This document shows positions 42,838 to 53,357 of a stretch of 64,000 nucleotides of DNA, piece after piece; position 1 is the stretch's first letter; the number at the start of each line of letters is the position of its first letter. The translations under genes were made by a program, and so were the position numbers. Source of the stretch: Prosthecodimorpha staleyi (lineage in GTDB: Bacteria; Pseudomonadota; Alphaproteobacteria; Rhizobiales; Ancalomicrobiaceae); NCBI RefSeq assembly GCF_018729455.1, contig NZ_JAHHZF010000005.1:372001-436000 (forward strand), written 5' to 3'. The notes under the pieces are model-generated. The model ran no database searches. It worked only from the letters and a program-made list of their open reading frames with translations, and was not told where the DNA came from.

Positions 42838-45800
42838 CTATAGCGAGGCCGACCGGTAACCACGAGCTTCGAGCGGCGCGCCTGCGCTTTCGACCGACAC
42901 CGCCTCAACGTCCGCCGACGCCTGCAGGACGCGGGCGACCGCGGTCGGGCCGGCGCCGAGCATGAGCGGGATGTCGCGGTGCGGAACAGGACGCGAGAAA
43001 TAGTAGCCCTGGACATATTCGCAGCCCATGGCCCGCAGCGCGTCGAATTGCCCGGCCGTCTCGACGCCCTCCGCAAGCGCCACGATGCCGAGATTGTGGG
43101 CGAGCCCGATGATCGTGCGGACGATCTCGCGCGAGGGACCGTCCTCCATCAGCTTACGCACGAAGCTCTTGTCGATCTTCAGCTTGTCGATCGGCAGCTG
43201 GCTCAGATAGGCGAGCGAGGAATAGCCGGTCCCGAAATCGTCGATGGCGAGCCGCACGCCGAGCGCCTTCAGTTCGGCCAGGCGGCGGTCCAGCCCCTCG
43301 CCGTGTTCGAGCAGCGCGCCTTCGGTGATTTCCAGTTCCAGGCAGCGGGCCGGCAGGCCGGCCGCCGACAGGGCCGAAGCCACGCGCTCGACGATATCGC
43401 TTCGCTTGAATTCGCGCGGCGTCAGATTGACGGCGACCAGGTCGAGGGCGACCCCGGCCTCGCGCCACGCCTGCAATTGCCGGCAGGCCTCCGGCAGCAC
43501 CCATTCGCCGATCGGCAGGACGAGACCGGTCTCGTCGGCGATGGCCAGGAACCGTCCGGGCTCCATCAGACCATGCACGGGGTGGCGCCACCGGATCAGG
43601 GCTTCGACACCGCGGACGCGCCCGTCCGCGGTCCTGACCAGAGGCTGGTAGTAGAGCTCGAATTCGCCGTTGTCGATCGCGCGGCGCAAGCCGATTTCCG
43701 TGTCGAGCCGGGCCGAGGCGGCTTCGGTCAGATCGCCTGTATAGAAGCGCACGGTGTCGCCCCCGGCCGCCTTGGCAGCATAGAGCGCGGCATCGGCATG
43801 CTGGAGGAGATCGGTCGCGTGATCGCCGTCGCCCGGAAAGACGGCGACGCCGATGCTGACGGTGACGTAGAGGCTGCGGCCGCCCGACAGGGTGAAGGGC
43901 TGGTCGAACTGGCGGCGCCAATGCTCGGCCTGAATCCCGATGGCATCGCGATCCGAGACGCCGTGGATCACGGCGACGAATTCGTCGCCGCCGAGCCGGG
44001 CCAGAACCGCCCCGATCGGCATCCCCTCCTTCAGCCGGTTGGCGACTGCCACGATCAGTTCGTCGCCGACCGCATGACCGAGACTGTCGTTGACTGTCTT
44101 GAACCGATCAAGATCGAAGAACAGGACCGCACCGCCGGACTGATAGGCGGCGGCATTGCCGAGCGACTGGCCGATCGCGTTCATCAGCGTGGCACGATTG
44201 GGCAGGCCGGTCAGAACGTCGTGATTGGCCAGAAAGGCCAGATGGGCCTCCGAGGTCTTCAGCTTGCCGATGTCGATGAAGGTGCCGATCCGCCGGACCG
44301 GGCGGCCTTGGGCGTCGCGCACGGTCGAGATGGTCAGCCATTGCGGATAGACCTCGCCGCTGCGCCGGCGGTTCCAGATCTCGCCCTGCCAGTGGCCGTT
44401 CTCGTTGATCTCCCACCACAGGGCCTCGTAGAAGGCCTTGTCCTGCAGACCGGAGTTCAGGATGCTGACCGGGCGGCCGACGGCCTCCGCCCGGCTCCAA
44501 CCCGTGATCACCGTGAAGGCCGGATTGACGTCGATGATCCGACCGGTCGGATCGGTGATCATCACGCCTTCCTGCGTGTTGGAGAAGACAGCGGCGGCCT
44601 GTCGCAACGCCTCTTCGTCGCGCTTCTGCTTGGTCAGGTCGACATGCGTGCCGACCATGCGGATCGGTTCACCGGTGGCGCCGCGCACCACGAAGGCGCG
44701 CGACAGGATATGGCGCCATTCGCCGTTCTTGGCGCGCATGCGGAACTCGCACGCGTAGGAATCGCGACGCCCGTCGAAGATCGCGGCCGTCTGGTCGTGC
44801 GCGGCCTGGCGGTCGTCCGGATGCAGCAGGGCGTCGTGGCTCTCGATCCGGTCCTCGATCTCGTCCTCGCCATAGCCGAGCATCGCCTTCCAGCGCGGGG
44901 AGAAGTAGATCGTCCCGGTGACGAGGTTCCAATCCCAGACGCCGTCATTGGCGCCGCGCATCGCCAGATCGAAACGTTCCTGACTGGCCCGCAACGCGTC
45001 CTCGGCCTGGCGGCGCGCCGTGATGTCCTGGAGCGTGGCGATCACCGTCCGCTCGCCGGACTTGGCATCGAGCGCGCTGGTCGCCGTGAGCGCGACGATC
45101 ACCATGCTGCCGTCCGGCCGCAGGAGCCGACGCTCGGACGACATGACTTGTCGCTCGCCGGAGAACAGCATCGACAGGGAGACCGCAACGGCGGACCGCT
45201 CGTCGGGATGCACAAGACCGAGCGGCGTCCCCGTCTCCAGGTCTTCCGGGCCGATCCCGGTGATCTCGTGAAAGGCTCGATTGCAGCGGCCGAAGCCGCC
45301 GCCCGCCCGGATCTGGACGATCCCGACCGGCACCTGGTCGAAGGTCACCCGATAGCGATCCTCGGCCGCCTGCGCCTCGCGCTGACGGGCAAGGTCGGAA
45401 AGGACCACCCCGAGGCGCTGCCTCTGCCAGAGGAACAGGCCAAGGGCCAGGCTGGCCCCGAAGGCGACCGCGACGCAGACCGCCGCCGCAACGGCAAGGT
45501 GGCGCAGGCCGGCCAAGGCGGTATTCTCGTCGATCTCGGTCAGAACGAACCATCCCGGCACCGGCAGGCGCACCGCAGCCGCCAGAATGCCCGTGCCGTC
45601 GCCATCCTGCGCCTCGATCCGCCGGTGCCCGGTCGCGGCGAAGACCGCCTCCGGCGAATCCTCTCCGGCCTCTCCGGCGTCGCCCGGCAGGAAGGTCTGT
45701 GTCCGTCCGAACACGGTCTGCAGGCGACCGTCCATCGTCCGCATCAGTAGAGTGCGCGACCTGTCCCCGCCGGCCATGCGCTGGAAGAACGGCAGATCCG

Positions 45801-46629
45801 GCAACCATTCGCCGACCACGAAGGCCTGCACGGGCGCGCCGGGCAGCGCCGGTGCCCCCGCCGGGTCGCCGGCCCGGAGCGGCGGCACCACGAGGTTGCG
45901 CACGGGGACGATCGCCCCGAAATGCGTATGACCGTCGGCCTGGCGATGCAGGTCGACCAGGCTGGTCACCTGAGGGGCACGCCCGACGCCCCGCCCGGAC
46001 ATGGCCGCGATGCGTTGCAGCATGGCCGCGTCCGGTCTGGCATCGGCACTCCCCGCCAGCAAGTTCCCGTCGGCATCGACCAGCGCAATCGCGATGAAGC
46101 CGAAAATGTCCCGGGCGGCCTCCATGGTCCGGTCGATCGTCACGCGGTGGAGCGGTTCCCCCGACGCATCCGAGGCGGATCGGGCGATCGCCTCCAGGCT
46201 GTGCTGACGGCTGGCCAGCCAATCGGAGATGGCCTGACCGCGGGCCTCGGCGGTCGCCTCCAAGTGGTCGAAGACGCCTTGACGGAGGGCGCTATCCTCG
46301 GCGCGATAGACCAGAATGGCGATCATGCCCACGGCCAGGACCGAGGCGCCGACCGCCAGAGGCTCCCACAACCGAAGCCGGATCGCCTCCTCGCCCGCCG
46401 CCGCCTCAAGCGGTCCGTTGCGCAGCACCATGTGGAGCAGCAGCGAGGTTACGGCGACGAAGAACAGACCTTTGTATTTCGCCAGCTCGGCAAGACTCGC
46501 CGGATCGGCGATCTGGGCCAGCAGCGTGTCCGAAGCGTATATCCAAAGAGTTGCAAATCCTGCATAAAAAACCACGATGCGGACAGCGCGTGCCTTGGCA
46601 GAAAAGAACGAGATAAAGCGAAGCGCCAT
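42838..46629 (-). CDS. Membrane PAS-GGDEF-EAL protein (c-di-GMP turnover)
   Basis: The protein has about 1263 residues. Three hydrophobic helices lie in the first 110 residues, followed by a periplasmic sensor region to about 380 and a further helix (AVAAAVCVAVAFGASLALGLFL, near 385-407). Three PAS/PAC units follow (about 435-800), then GGDEF with an intact RLGGDEFVAVI near residue 880 and EAL with VEALIRWRHP near 1010 and LAIDDFGTGYSSLAYLSQLP (loop 6). Both catalytic motifs look intact, so it could make or degrade c-di-GMP. An in-frame ATG at 46659 is equally possible as start. It is likely linked to the surface polysaccharide genes nearby. Confidence 0.9.
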   Translation of the reverse strand: MALRFISFFSAKARAVRIVVFYAGFATLWIYASDTLLAQIADPASLAELAKYKGLFFVAVTSLLLHMVLRNGPLEAAAGEEAIRLRLWEPLAVGASVLAVGMIAILVYRAEDSALRQGVFDHLEATAEARGQAISDWLASRQHSLEAIARSASDASGEPLHRVTIDRTMEAARDIFGFIAIALVDADGNLLAGSADARPDAAMLQRIAAMSGRGVGRAPQVTSLVDLHRQADGHTHFGAIVPVRNLVVPPLRAGDPAGAPALPGAPVQAFVVGEWLPDLPFFQRMAGGDRSRTLLMRTMDGRLQTVFGRTQTFLPGDAGEAGEDSPEAVFAATGHRRIEAQDGDGTGILAAAVRLPVPGWFVLTEIDENTALAGLRHLAVAAAVCVAVAFGASLALGLFLWQRQRLGVVLSDLARQREAQAAEDRYRVTFDQVPVGIVQIRAGGGFGRCNRAFHEITGIGPEDLETGTPLGLVHPDERSAVAVSLSMLFSGERQVMSSERRLLRPDGSMVIVALTATSALDAKSGERTVIATLQDITARRQAEDALRASQERFDLAMRGANDGVWDWNLVTGTIYFSPRWKAMLGYGEDEIEDRIESHDALLHPDDRQAAHDQTAAIFDGRRDSYACEFRMRAKNGEWRHILSRAFVVRGATGEPIRMVGTHVDLTKQKRDEEALRQAAAVFSNTQEGVMITDPTGRIIDVNPAFTVITGWSRAEAVGRPVSILNSGLQDKAFYEALWWEINENGHWQGEIWNRRRSGEVYPQWLTISTVRDAQGRPVRRIGTFIDIGKLKTSEAHLAFLANHDVLTGLPNRATLMNAIGQSLGNAAAYQSGGAVLFFDLDRFKTVNDSLGHAVGDELIVAVANRLKEGMPIGAVLARLGGDEFVAVIHGVSDRDAIGIQAEHWRRQFDQPFTLSGGRSLYVTVSIGVAVFPGDGDHATDLLQHADAALYAAKAAGGDTVRFYTGDLTEAASARLDTEIGLRRAIDNGEFELYYQPLVRTADGRVRGVEALIRWRHPVHGLMEPGRFLAIADETGLVLPIGEWVLPEACRQLQAWREAGVALDLVAVNLTPREFKRSDIVERVASALSAAGLPARCLELEITEGALLEHGEGLDRRLAELKALGVRLAIDDFGTGYSSLAYLSQLPIDKLKIDKSFVRKLMEDGPSREIVRTIIGLAHNLGIVALAEGVETAGQFDALRAMGCEYVQGYYFSRPVPHRDIPLMLGAGPTAVARVLQASADVEAVSVESAGAPLEARGYRSASL

Positions 46630-46747
46630 GGGATGCCCGGTCGCATCGGCTTCCAACATTGGGATCGAGCCGAGAGTGGGGTGACGCTACATCCAAGCCC
46701 CTTAAAATCCGTTACATGAATATATTAGAGAGCATTGGATTCGTCGA

Positions 46748-47689
46748 TCAGCGGCGATCGAGAAACCACCCATAGGCGGATCGAATTCCATCCTCCAGGC
46801 CGATCCGCGCGCGCCAGCCGGTCCCGGCCAGCCGACGACCATCCATCAGCTTGCGCGGCGTGCCGTCGGGCTTGGAAGTGTCGTAGCGCACGGCGCCCCC
46901 GAAACCGACGACCCGGGCGACGAGCGCGGCCAGTTCGGCGATGGTCACGTCCGTTCCGGAGCCGACATTGACGTGGCCGGCATCCGAATAGCTCTTCATG
47001 AGATGCACGCAGGCGTCGGCGCAGTCGTCGACATGCAGGAATTCGCGCCGCGGCGTGCCGGTGCCCCAGACGACGATCTCGGCGTCGCCGCGCTGCTTGG
47101 CCTCGTGCGTCTTGCGGATCAGCGCCGGCATGACATGACTGGAGGCGAGATCGAAATTGTCGCCGGGACCGTAGAGGTTGGTCGGCATGGCCGAGATGAA
47201 GTCGCAACCGTGCTGGCGCCGGTAGGCCTGGGCGAGCTTGATGCCGGCGATCTTGGCGATCGCGTACCATTCGTTGGTCGGCTCCAGCGAACCGGTCAGC
47301 AGGGCATCCTCGGCGATCGGCTGGGCGGCGAATTTCGGATAGATGCAGGACGACCCGAGGAAAAGCAGCTTCTCGACGCCGATGCGATGCGCGGCCTCGA
47401 TGACATTCGCCTCGATCATCAGGTTGTCGTAGAGAAAATCGGCCGGATAGCTGTCGTTGGCCAGAATGCCGCCGACCTTGGCGGCCGCCAGGAAGACCGC
47501 GTCCGGCCGCGCCTTGTCCATCCAGGCCCGGATCGCGGCCTGATCGCGCAGATCGGCCTCCGCCCGATCGACGGTCAGCACCGTGCAGTCTTCCGAGCCG
47601 AGCCGGCGCACGATGGCGGACCCGACCATGCCGCGATGCCCGGCCACCCAGACGCGCTTTCCGGCGAGCGAATAGTTCGGACCGGCCAT
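46748..47689 (-). CDS. fcl: GDP-L-fucose synthase
   Basis: This 313-residue extended SDR has [30 protein letters not shown] (diagnostic of Fcl/WcaG), a catalytic serine in [10 protein letters not shown], Tyr-x3-Lys in [10 protein letters not shown] and YGPGDNFD. It converts GDP-4-keto-6-deoxymannose to GDP-L-fucose for cell-surface polysaccharide. The partner GDP-mannose dehydratase (gmd) is not in the window. Confidence 0.94.
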   Translation of the reverse strand: MAGPNYSLAGKRVWVAGHRGMVGSAIVRRLGSEDCTVLTVDRAEADLRDQAAIRAWMDKARPDAVFLAAAKVGGILANDSYPADFLYDNLMIEANVIEAAHRIGVEKLLFLGSSCIYPKFAAQPIAEDALLTGSLEPTNEWYAIAKIAGIKLAQAYRRQHGCDFISAMPTNLYGPGDNFDLASSHVMPALIRKTHEAKQRGDAEIVVWGTGTPRREFLHVDDCADACVHLMKSYSDAGHVNVGSGTDVTIAELAALVARVVGFGGAVRYDTSKPDGTPRKLMDGRRLAGTGWRARIGLEDGIRSAYGWFLDRR

Positions 47690-48017
47690 GGATGGGACGT
47701 CTCCTGGAAAGGCGATCCGGACAAGGGGCGTCGAGGGACCGCCAAGCTACCGGCTTTCCGGCCGGGTGGCTTCTATCACGGACGCCCTGGAAATGCAGTC
47801 CGGCCCTGCAGAGCGCAGACCCGACGGTAGGCTTCGCCATGGCCGGGTGACCGGAATGGCGCGGGGCCTTTGCGGGCGGCTCCGGGCCACGCGGGTGGCG
47901 GGAACGGCCGCGCAAACGGAGACAATGCGGGCGGCGGGGGCCGGTATCGAGCCAACCGGCGAAGGGTCCGGCCCGCACGAGGGGTCGCGAACGAACGGTT
48001 CAAAATAGGCGATAGCG
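47690..48017. other. Intergenic region without recognisable feature
   Basis: I see no gene or RNA upstream of the GDP-fucose synthase gene here. Its promoter should lie near 47700-47800 but is not evident. Confidence 0.4.
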
Positions 48018-48058
48018 CCGGGATTGCGGCACCCGGCGGACCGGGCGCCGCATCCCGG
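48018..48058 (-). terminator. Terminator of the secreted-protein gene
   Basis: CCGGGATTGCGGC pairs with GCCGCATCCCGG (one bulge) directly beyond the stop at 48067. On the minus strand it is followed after about 10 nt by TATTTTG. Confidence 0.55.
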
Positions 48059-48066
48059 TCTGGTTC

Positions 48067-48771
48067 TCAGGGGAGCGTGCAGGTGCCGGTGCCGCCGTCG
48101 CGGACGTAGGAATCGGTCGAGGCGGCCCCGTTGGCGGCGGTCACGACGTTGAGACCCGGGACCAGGAAGACCGGGGTGCTGCGCCGGGTCGTGCCGTTCA
48201 ACTGGGTCAGAGGAACGCCGTTGACCGAGACATTCAGCAGGTAGGCGCCGTTGGCGAAGAGATTGACGAAAGGCTGCGCCCGGCCGGTCGCCCCGTTCAG
48301 AGCGCAGCCGGGCACCACGGTCATGGAGGATTTGCGGCTCGCGGCATATTCGACATCGCCCGTCACCGCATTGCCGACGGTGCTCGGAATGCAGATATTC
48401 GCCTGCCCGGGATCCGGCGTCGCGTCGAACGTAAAGCTGTCCGTGCCGGCGCCCTTCAGCACCACCGCGACGGTATCGACCTGCGGTCCGAGCCAGACCG
48501 TGGCGTCGGGGCTGGAAAAATTGACGCTGGCCACCGGGGCCCGGTTGAGCAGGATGGTCGCCTTCGCGTTCTTCTTGGCATTGTAGAGTCCCGCCTTGAC
48601 CATCGGCGCCATGCCGTTGACCGGGTGTAGCGCGCATTCGATGCCGCCCGACGCATAGGTCTTGCCGCTGGGACCGACCTGCACCCCGGTCAGCGCATCC
48701 GCATCCGGAACGAAGGCCAAGGCGGCGACCAAGCCGAGCAGGCCGGCAAAGCTATGGCGTCCGTACTTCAT
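48067..48771 (-). CDS. Secreted hypothetical protein
   Basis: The 234-residue protein has a signal peptide (FAGLLGLVAALAFVPDADA) and a mature part of beta-rich sequence with four or five cysteines (ECALHPV, ANICIPS, VPGCALNG, TGTCTLP). No family is recognised. GGGGA lies 9-12 bp before ATG 48771. It is a single-gene unit. Confidence 0.7.
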   Translation of the reverse strand: MKYGRHSFAGLLGLVAALAFVPDADALTGVQVGPSGKTYASGGIECALHPVNGMAPMVKAGLYNAKKNAKATILLNRAPVASVNFSSPDATVWLGPQVDTVAVVLKGAGTDSFTFDATPDPGQANICIPSTVGNAVTGDVEYAASRKSSMTVVPGCALNGATGRAQPFVNLFANGAYLLNVSVNGVPLTQLNGTTRRSTPVFLVPGLNVVTAANGAASTDSYVRDGGTGTCTLP

Positions 48772-49396
48772 CGTATGTCCCCACGCGTCACGATCAAAAT
48801 CCGTCCAAGACCTAAAATCACGCCAGATCTCATCGACATGCCGGCCTATGGCAGCCGTAATCATCCCCGATCGGGAGCCACATTCACTGGACGGTCGGCA
48901 CATGATGCATTCTTCATAGCGAGAATGTCGTGACGCTGACGTCTTGTACTGAGGAATCTGAAATTCGATCCTCACGAATATTTGGAAATTCTGCCAATAA
49001 ACCGACGAAGGGTCAGGCTCTCGTCAGCCTCTTCGGGTAACATCGGAAGGCGGGGTTTGCGCCGTGGAACCATGAGCCTTCTGGCGCAATTTATGAAATT
49101 CCGCGGATTTCCCATAGGATTCATTAGGCAATTCAAGACACGACGACCGCTGTCGTCCTCAAGCGATTCGTCGGCAGCAAGGCAATTCCCAATCGATCGC
49201 CCCCGGCTTTACACGTTTGCGAAGCCTTTGCATCGAATCAATCGCTAATTCCATTCGAATTCTCGCGCCGAGCTGAGATGACGCTTACACGGCAGGTAAA
49301 CATGACTTAACATTTGGTGACGTACGGTCCGCCCCGGCGAACACGACCTTGGGACGGCTCGGTCTTGGCGCCCCAAACGCCTTTGGGGAACGAGAC
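48772..49396. other. AT-richer intergenic region between divergent genes
   Basis: This 625-bp gap separates the secreted-protein gene from the molybdenum hydroxylase operon. It is less GC-rich than its neighbours. An open frame at 48982-49248 has no ribosome site and unlikely composition. I see no RNA gene or clear operator. Confidence 0.4.
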
Positions 49397-49849
49397 ATGT
49401 ACAAGCTTACCATCAACGGGAAGTCGTATTCGGTCGACGTGCCGGCCAGCATGCCGTTGCTCTGGGTGCTGCGCGACGTGGTCGGCCTGACGGGCACGAA
49501 ATACGGCTGCGGCATCGAGGTGTGCGGCGCCTGCACCGTGCTGGTCAACGGCGAGCCGGAGCGCTCCTGCGACATGGAGGTCAAGGAGGCGGTCGGCAAG
49601 CAGATCACGACGGTCGAGGGCCTGTCGCCGAACCGCAGCCATGCCCTGCAACTGGCCTGGATCGCCAAGCAGGTGCCGCAATGCGGCTATTGCCAGTCGG
49701 GCATGCTGATGAAGGCCGCGGCCCTGCTCCGGCAGACGCCGAAGCCCACGGACGCCCAGATCGACGCCGCCATGAGCAATGTCTGCGCCTGCGGCACCTA
49801 TCCCCGCATCAAGGCCGCCATCAAGGCCGCCGCCGGCATCGCCGCCTGA
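49397..49849 (+). CDS. [2Fe-2S] subunit of a two-component molybdenum hydroxylase (IorA-like)
   Basis: The 150-residue protein has a plant-type ferredoxin domain ([20 protein letters not shown]) and a helical domain with the second cluster (CGYCQSGM and CACGTYPRI). This is the small subunit of isoquinoline 1-oxidoreductase/aldehyde dehydrogenase-type enzymes. ATG 49397 follows GGGGAACGAG. It passes electrons from the molybdenum cofactor subunit encoded 85 bp downstream. Confidence 0.93.
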   Translation: MYKLTINGKSYSVDVPASMPLLWVLRDVVGLTGTKYGCGIEVCGACTVLVNGEPERSCDMEVKEAVGKQITTVEGLSPNRSHALQLAWIAKQVPQCGYCQSGMLMKAAALLRQTPKPTDAQIDAAMSNVCACGTYPRIKAAIKAAAGIAA

Positions 49850-49934
49850 TCGCCGATCCGGTCGTGCGCCGTCCCTGGACGGAGCCGCCGGACCGCCGCC
49901 GATCCCGCATGCCCATTCGAGGAGCCCGTTCGCC

Positions 49935-52208
49935 ATGACGATCCATCAGAACACCCCCGATCCCACCACAGTCAGCCGCCGCACCCTGATCGGACAAGGC
50001 GCCGCCGCCTTCGCCGGCCTTGCCATCGGCTTCGGCCCGCAGACGGCGGACGCCAAGAAGGGCGGTGGCGGAAGCGGCAGCGGCAGCGGAAGCGGCAGCG
50101 GCAGTGGAGGCGGCAGCGGCGGCACGACGACGCCGACCGGCACGACGACGACCACCAATGTCGGCGGCCTCACCGGCACCTATGTCGGCAACTGGCTGCT
50201 GATCGGCGCCGACAACACCGTCACGATCCTGTGCGGCAGCCAGGAGATGGGCCAGGGCATCATGACCGGCCTCGCCCAGGTTGTGGCCGAGGAGCTGATG
50301 GTCGACTGGAACCAGGTCAAGGTCGAGCATGCCCCGGCCGGCAACTTCACCTATGCGGATCCGGCGATGCGCGGCGTCACCGGCGGCTCCATGTCGATGC
50401 GCGGCTACTACCAGGGCCTGCGCGTCGCCGGCGCGAAGGCCCGCGAGATGCTCAAGATGGCGGCCGTCGCCCGCTTCGGCGGTTCGCTCGGCAATGCGGT
50501 CGCCGCCTCCGGCACGGTCTCGGTCAACGGCCAGACCGCCACCTATGGGGCGCTCGCGGCGTCCGCCGCGCAGCAGACCCCGCCATCGAGCCCGGCCCTG
50601 GTCGGCAACGGCCGCCTGATCGGCCGTTCGGTGGCGCGCACCGACATCCCCGCCAAGGTCGACGGCAGCGCCGTCTTCGGCATCGACGTGCGCCTGCCCG
50701 GCATGGTCTATGCGGCCGTCAAGCACTCCCCTGTGCATGGCGGCACGCTGTCGCCGACCTACGCCCCGGCCACGCCGGCCGGCACGCTCAAGGCGGTCAA
50801 TCTCGGCACGGCGGTCGCCGTGGTCGCCTCCAACACCTGGGCGGCCAAGAATGCGGTCGCCAGACTCAGCCCGAGCTGGATCCTGCCCGTCGGCGCCACC
50901 GACATCGACAGCGCCAAGATCGACGCCACCGCGCAGACCCTGATGGCGTCCGGCACGCCGCTCAACGCCGAACTGCTCGGCGATGCCGAGGGCAGTTGGG
51001 CCGGCTCGCCGAAGAAGCTCGAGATGACCTATTCGGCGCCGTTCATGGCCCATGCCACGCTGGAGCCGATGGCTTGCACGGTGCTCTACACGCCCGGCCA
51101 GTCCTGCGAGGTCTGGGCCTCGACGCAGGCGCCGCCCTCGGTGGTCGGCGTGGTCACCAAGCTGACCGGCCTGCCGGCCACCGCCATCATCGTCCATCCG
51201 ATGTTCATGGGCGGCGGCATGGGCCGCAAGTTCGAGACCGATTTCGTCACCGAGGCGGTCAAGATCGCCATGGCGGTCCCGGGCAAGCCGGTCAAGCTGA
51301 CCTGGACCCGCGAAGAGGATATGACCCACGACTTCTACCGGCCGATGGCCCTGTCGCGGGTCCGGATCGGTCTCGACGCCAACAACCAGCCGACCGCCTG
51401 GTCGAACCGCATCGTGACGCCCTCGATCCTGCTGCGCTTCGGCGTGCCCGGCACGATGGTCGACAGCCAGGCCGTCGACGGCGCCATTGGCCTGCCCTAC
51501 GCCTTCCCGTCGAAGCGTGTCGACTATGTCCGCCACACCACCACGGCGCCGGTCGGCTTCTGGCGCTCGGTCGGCCATTCCTACAACACCTTCGTGGTCG
51601 AATCGGCGATCGACGAGGCGGCGCTTGCGGCCGGCGTCGACCCGCTCCTGTTCCGCCAGAGGCTGCTCTCCGCGTCGCCGCGCCACCTCGCCGTGCTCAA
51701 CGCCGCCGCCGCGCTGGCCGGATGGGGCACGACCCCGCCGGCGGGCCGGGCCCGCGGCATCGCCATGACGATCGGCTTCGGCAGCATCGTCGCCCAGGTG
51801 GCGGAGATCTCGGCGCCGACGACCGGCGCGCTGACCGTGCACCGCATCTCCTGCGCCATCGATTGCGGCATCGCCGTCAATCCGGACCAGGTCACCGCGC
51901 AGATGGAGGGCGGCATCATCCAGGCGCTCGGCGCGGCGATGTGGAGCCGGATCACCTTCTCGGCCGGCCGCACCGTGCAGCGCAATTACAACAACTACCG
52001 CATGCTCAAGATGCGCGAGACGCCGCAGATCGCGGTCACCATCGTGCAGCAGGGCAGCCCGATCGGCGGCGTCGGCGAACCGGGCGTGCCCTGCGTCGCC
52101 CCGGCGGTCGCCAATGCCTATGCGAAACTGACCGGCACGCGCTTCCGCTCCCTGCCCTTCTTCCCCAATGCCGGAAGCATGGGCGAGGACGAGGGCGAGG
52201 ACGACTGA
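49935..52208 (+). CDS. Molybdopterin subunit of IorB-type hydroxylase, Tat-exported
   Basis: The 757-residue protein starts with a twin-arginine signal (VSRRTLIGQGAAAFAG). A Gly/Ser-rich linker (about 42-62) and a Thr-rich stretch follow, then the large-subunit domains. Landmarks are GSQEMGQGIMTGLAQVVAEE, MGGGMGRKFETDFV and the catalytic-glutamate motif GGVGEPG near residue 714. The FAD subunit of classical xanthine dehydrogenases is absent, as in IorAB. A cytochrome c subunit, often the acceptor, is not encoded nearby. Substrate (aldehyde or N-heterocycle) is unknown. Confidence 0.92.
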   Translation: MTIHQNTPDPTTVSRRTLIGQGAAAFAGLAIGFGPQTADAKKGGGGSGSGSGSGSGSGGGSGGTTTPTGTTTTTNVGGLTGTYVGNWLLIGADNTVTILCGSQEMGQGIMTGLAQVVAEELMVDWNQVKVEHAPAGNFTYADPAMRGVTGGSMSMRGYYQGLRVAGAKAREMLKMAAVARFGGSLGNAVAASGTVSVNGQTATYGALAASAAQQTPPSSPALVGNGRLIGRSVARTDIPAKVDGSAVFGIDVRLPGMVYAAVKHSPVHGGTLSPTYAPATPAGTLKAVNLGTAVAVVASNTWAAKNAVARLSPSWILPVGATDIDSAKIDATAQTLMASGTPLNAELLGDAEGSWAGSPKKLEMTYSAPFMAHATLEPMACTVLYTPGQSCEVWASTQAPPSVVGVVTKLTGLPATAIIVHPMFMGGGMGRKFETDFVTEAVKIAMAVPGKPVKLTWTREEDMTHDFYRPMALSRVRIGLDANNQPTAWSNRIVTPSILLRFGVPGTMVDSQAVDGAIGLPYAFPSKRVDYVRHTTTAPVGFWRSVGHSYNTFVVESAIDEAALAAGVDPLLFRQRLLSASPRHLAVLNAAAALAGWGTTPPAGRARGIAMTIGFGSIVAQVAEISAPTTGALTVHRISCAIDCGIAVNPDQVTAQMEGGIIQALGAAMWSRITFSAGRTVQRNYNNYRMLKMRETPQIAVTIVQQGSPIGGVGEPGVPCVAPAVANAYAKLTGTRFRSLPFFPNAGSMGEDEGEDD
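50079..50130 (+). repeat. Gly-Ser codon repeat in the IorB-like gene
   Basis: GGCAGCGGAAGC-type hexamers encode a Gly-Ser repeat between the Tat signal and the catalytic domains. The tract may vary by slippage. Confidence 0.7.
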
Positions 52209-52232
52209 GCCGCCGCGCGGCTATCGCGATCG

Positions 52233-52266
52233 GGTCGGCCGCCGGACAAGCCCGGTGGCCGACCCG
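52233..52266. terminator. Bidirectional terminator after the IorB-like gene
   Basis: GGGTCGGCC/GGCCGACCC with an inner CCGG/CCGG stem lies between convergent stops at 52208 and 52276. Confidence 0.6.
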
Positions 52267-52275
52267 GCCGGGCCG

Positions 52276-53277
52276 TCAGCCCATGCCCCCGGACGCATAG
52301 GCCTCCGTGCGCGACGCCAGCGCGCCGCCGACGACGCCGCTGCCGAGCAGGCCCTCGAAATAGCCGATCGTCTTTTCCAGGCCCTCGCGCAGCGGGACCT
52401 TGGGCTCCCAGCGCAGGATCTCGCGGGCGTGGCCGATGTCCGGCCGGCGTTGCAGCGGATCGTCCTGCGGCAGCGGCCGGAACACGATCTTCGACTTCGA
52501 GCCGGTCAGTTCGATCACCTGTTCGGCCAGCGCGCGGATCGTGAACTCGTCCGGATTGCCGATATTGATCGGCCCGGTCACGTCGTCGGGTGTGTCCATC
52601 ATGCGCAGCATCGCCTCGATCAGATCGTCGCGATAGCAGAAGGAGCGGGTCTGCAGGCCCTCGCCGAAAATGGTGATGTCCTCGCCGCGCAAGGCCTGGA
52701 CGATGAAGTTCGACACCACGCGCCCGTCATGGGGATGCATGCGCGGACCGTAGGTGTTGAAGATGCGGACGACCTTGATCCTCAGCTTGTGCTGGCGATG
52801 GTAGTCGAAGAACAGCGTCTCGGCGCAGCGCTTGCCTTCGTCGTAGCAGGAGCGGATGCCGATCGGATTGACGTTGCCCCAATAGCTTTCGACCTGCGGA
52901 TGGACGACCGGATCGCCATAGACCTCGGACGTGGAAGCCTGCAGGATCCTGGCGCGGAGCCGCTTGGCAAGGCCCAGCATGTTGATGGCGCCGTGCACGC
53001 TGGTCTTGGTCGTCTGGACCGGATCGTGCTGGTAGTGGATCGGCGAGGCCGGACAGGCGAGATTGTAGATCTCGTCGACCTCGACATAGAGCGGGAAGCA
53101 GACATCGTGGCGCATCAGCTCGAAGCGGCGATGGCCGATCAGATGCTCGATATTGCGCCGTGTGCCGGTGAAGAAATTGTCGACGCACAGGACCTCGTCG
53201 CCACGGTCGAGCAGGCGTTCGACCAGATGGGAGCCGAGAAACCCTGCCCCGCCGGTCACTAAGATGCGCTTGTACAT
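52276..53277 (-). CDS. UDP-glucuronate decarboxylase (UDP-xylose synthase)
   Basis: This 333-residue extended SDR has [17 protein letters not shown] at the N-terminus, [35 protein letters not shown], the active-site YDEGKR and a [17 protein letters not shown] segment, all diagnostic of Uxs. It makes UDP-xylose from UDP-glucuronate for surface glycans. ATG 53277 has AGGAG 7 bp upstream. An AGE-family gene lies 80 bp upstream on the same strand. Confidence 0.95.
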   Translation of the reverse strand: MYKRILVTGGAGFLGSHLVERLLDRGDEVLCVDNFFTGTRRNIEHLIGHRRFELMRHDVCFPLYVEVDEIYNLACPASPIHYQHDPVQTTKTSVHGAINMLGLAKRLRARILQASTSEVYGDPVVHPQVESYWGNVNPIGIRSCYDEGKRCAETLFFDYHRQHKLRIKVVRIFNTYGPRMHPHDGRVVSNFIVQALRGEDITIFGEGLQTRSFCYRDDLIEAMLRMMDTPDDVTGPINIGNPDEFTIRALAEQVIELTGSKSKIVFRPLPQDDPLQRRPDIGHAREILRWEPKVPLREGLEKTIGYFEGLLGSGVVGGALASRTEAYASGGMG

Positions 53278-53357
53278 TCCCGCTCCTTCATTCGTCCGCG
53301 CGGATTTGAAAAGTCCTACCAACCGCCATCCGGGGCTTCGAGCCCCGATCGCCTCGA

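Noticed and set aside
48982-49248. Possible 88-residue gene in the gap before the IorA-like gene.
   Set aside because: It has no ribosome site, and its arginine/serine-rich composition and lack of pattern make it unlikely to be coding.
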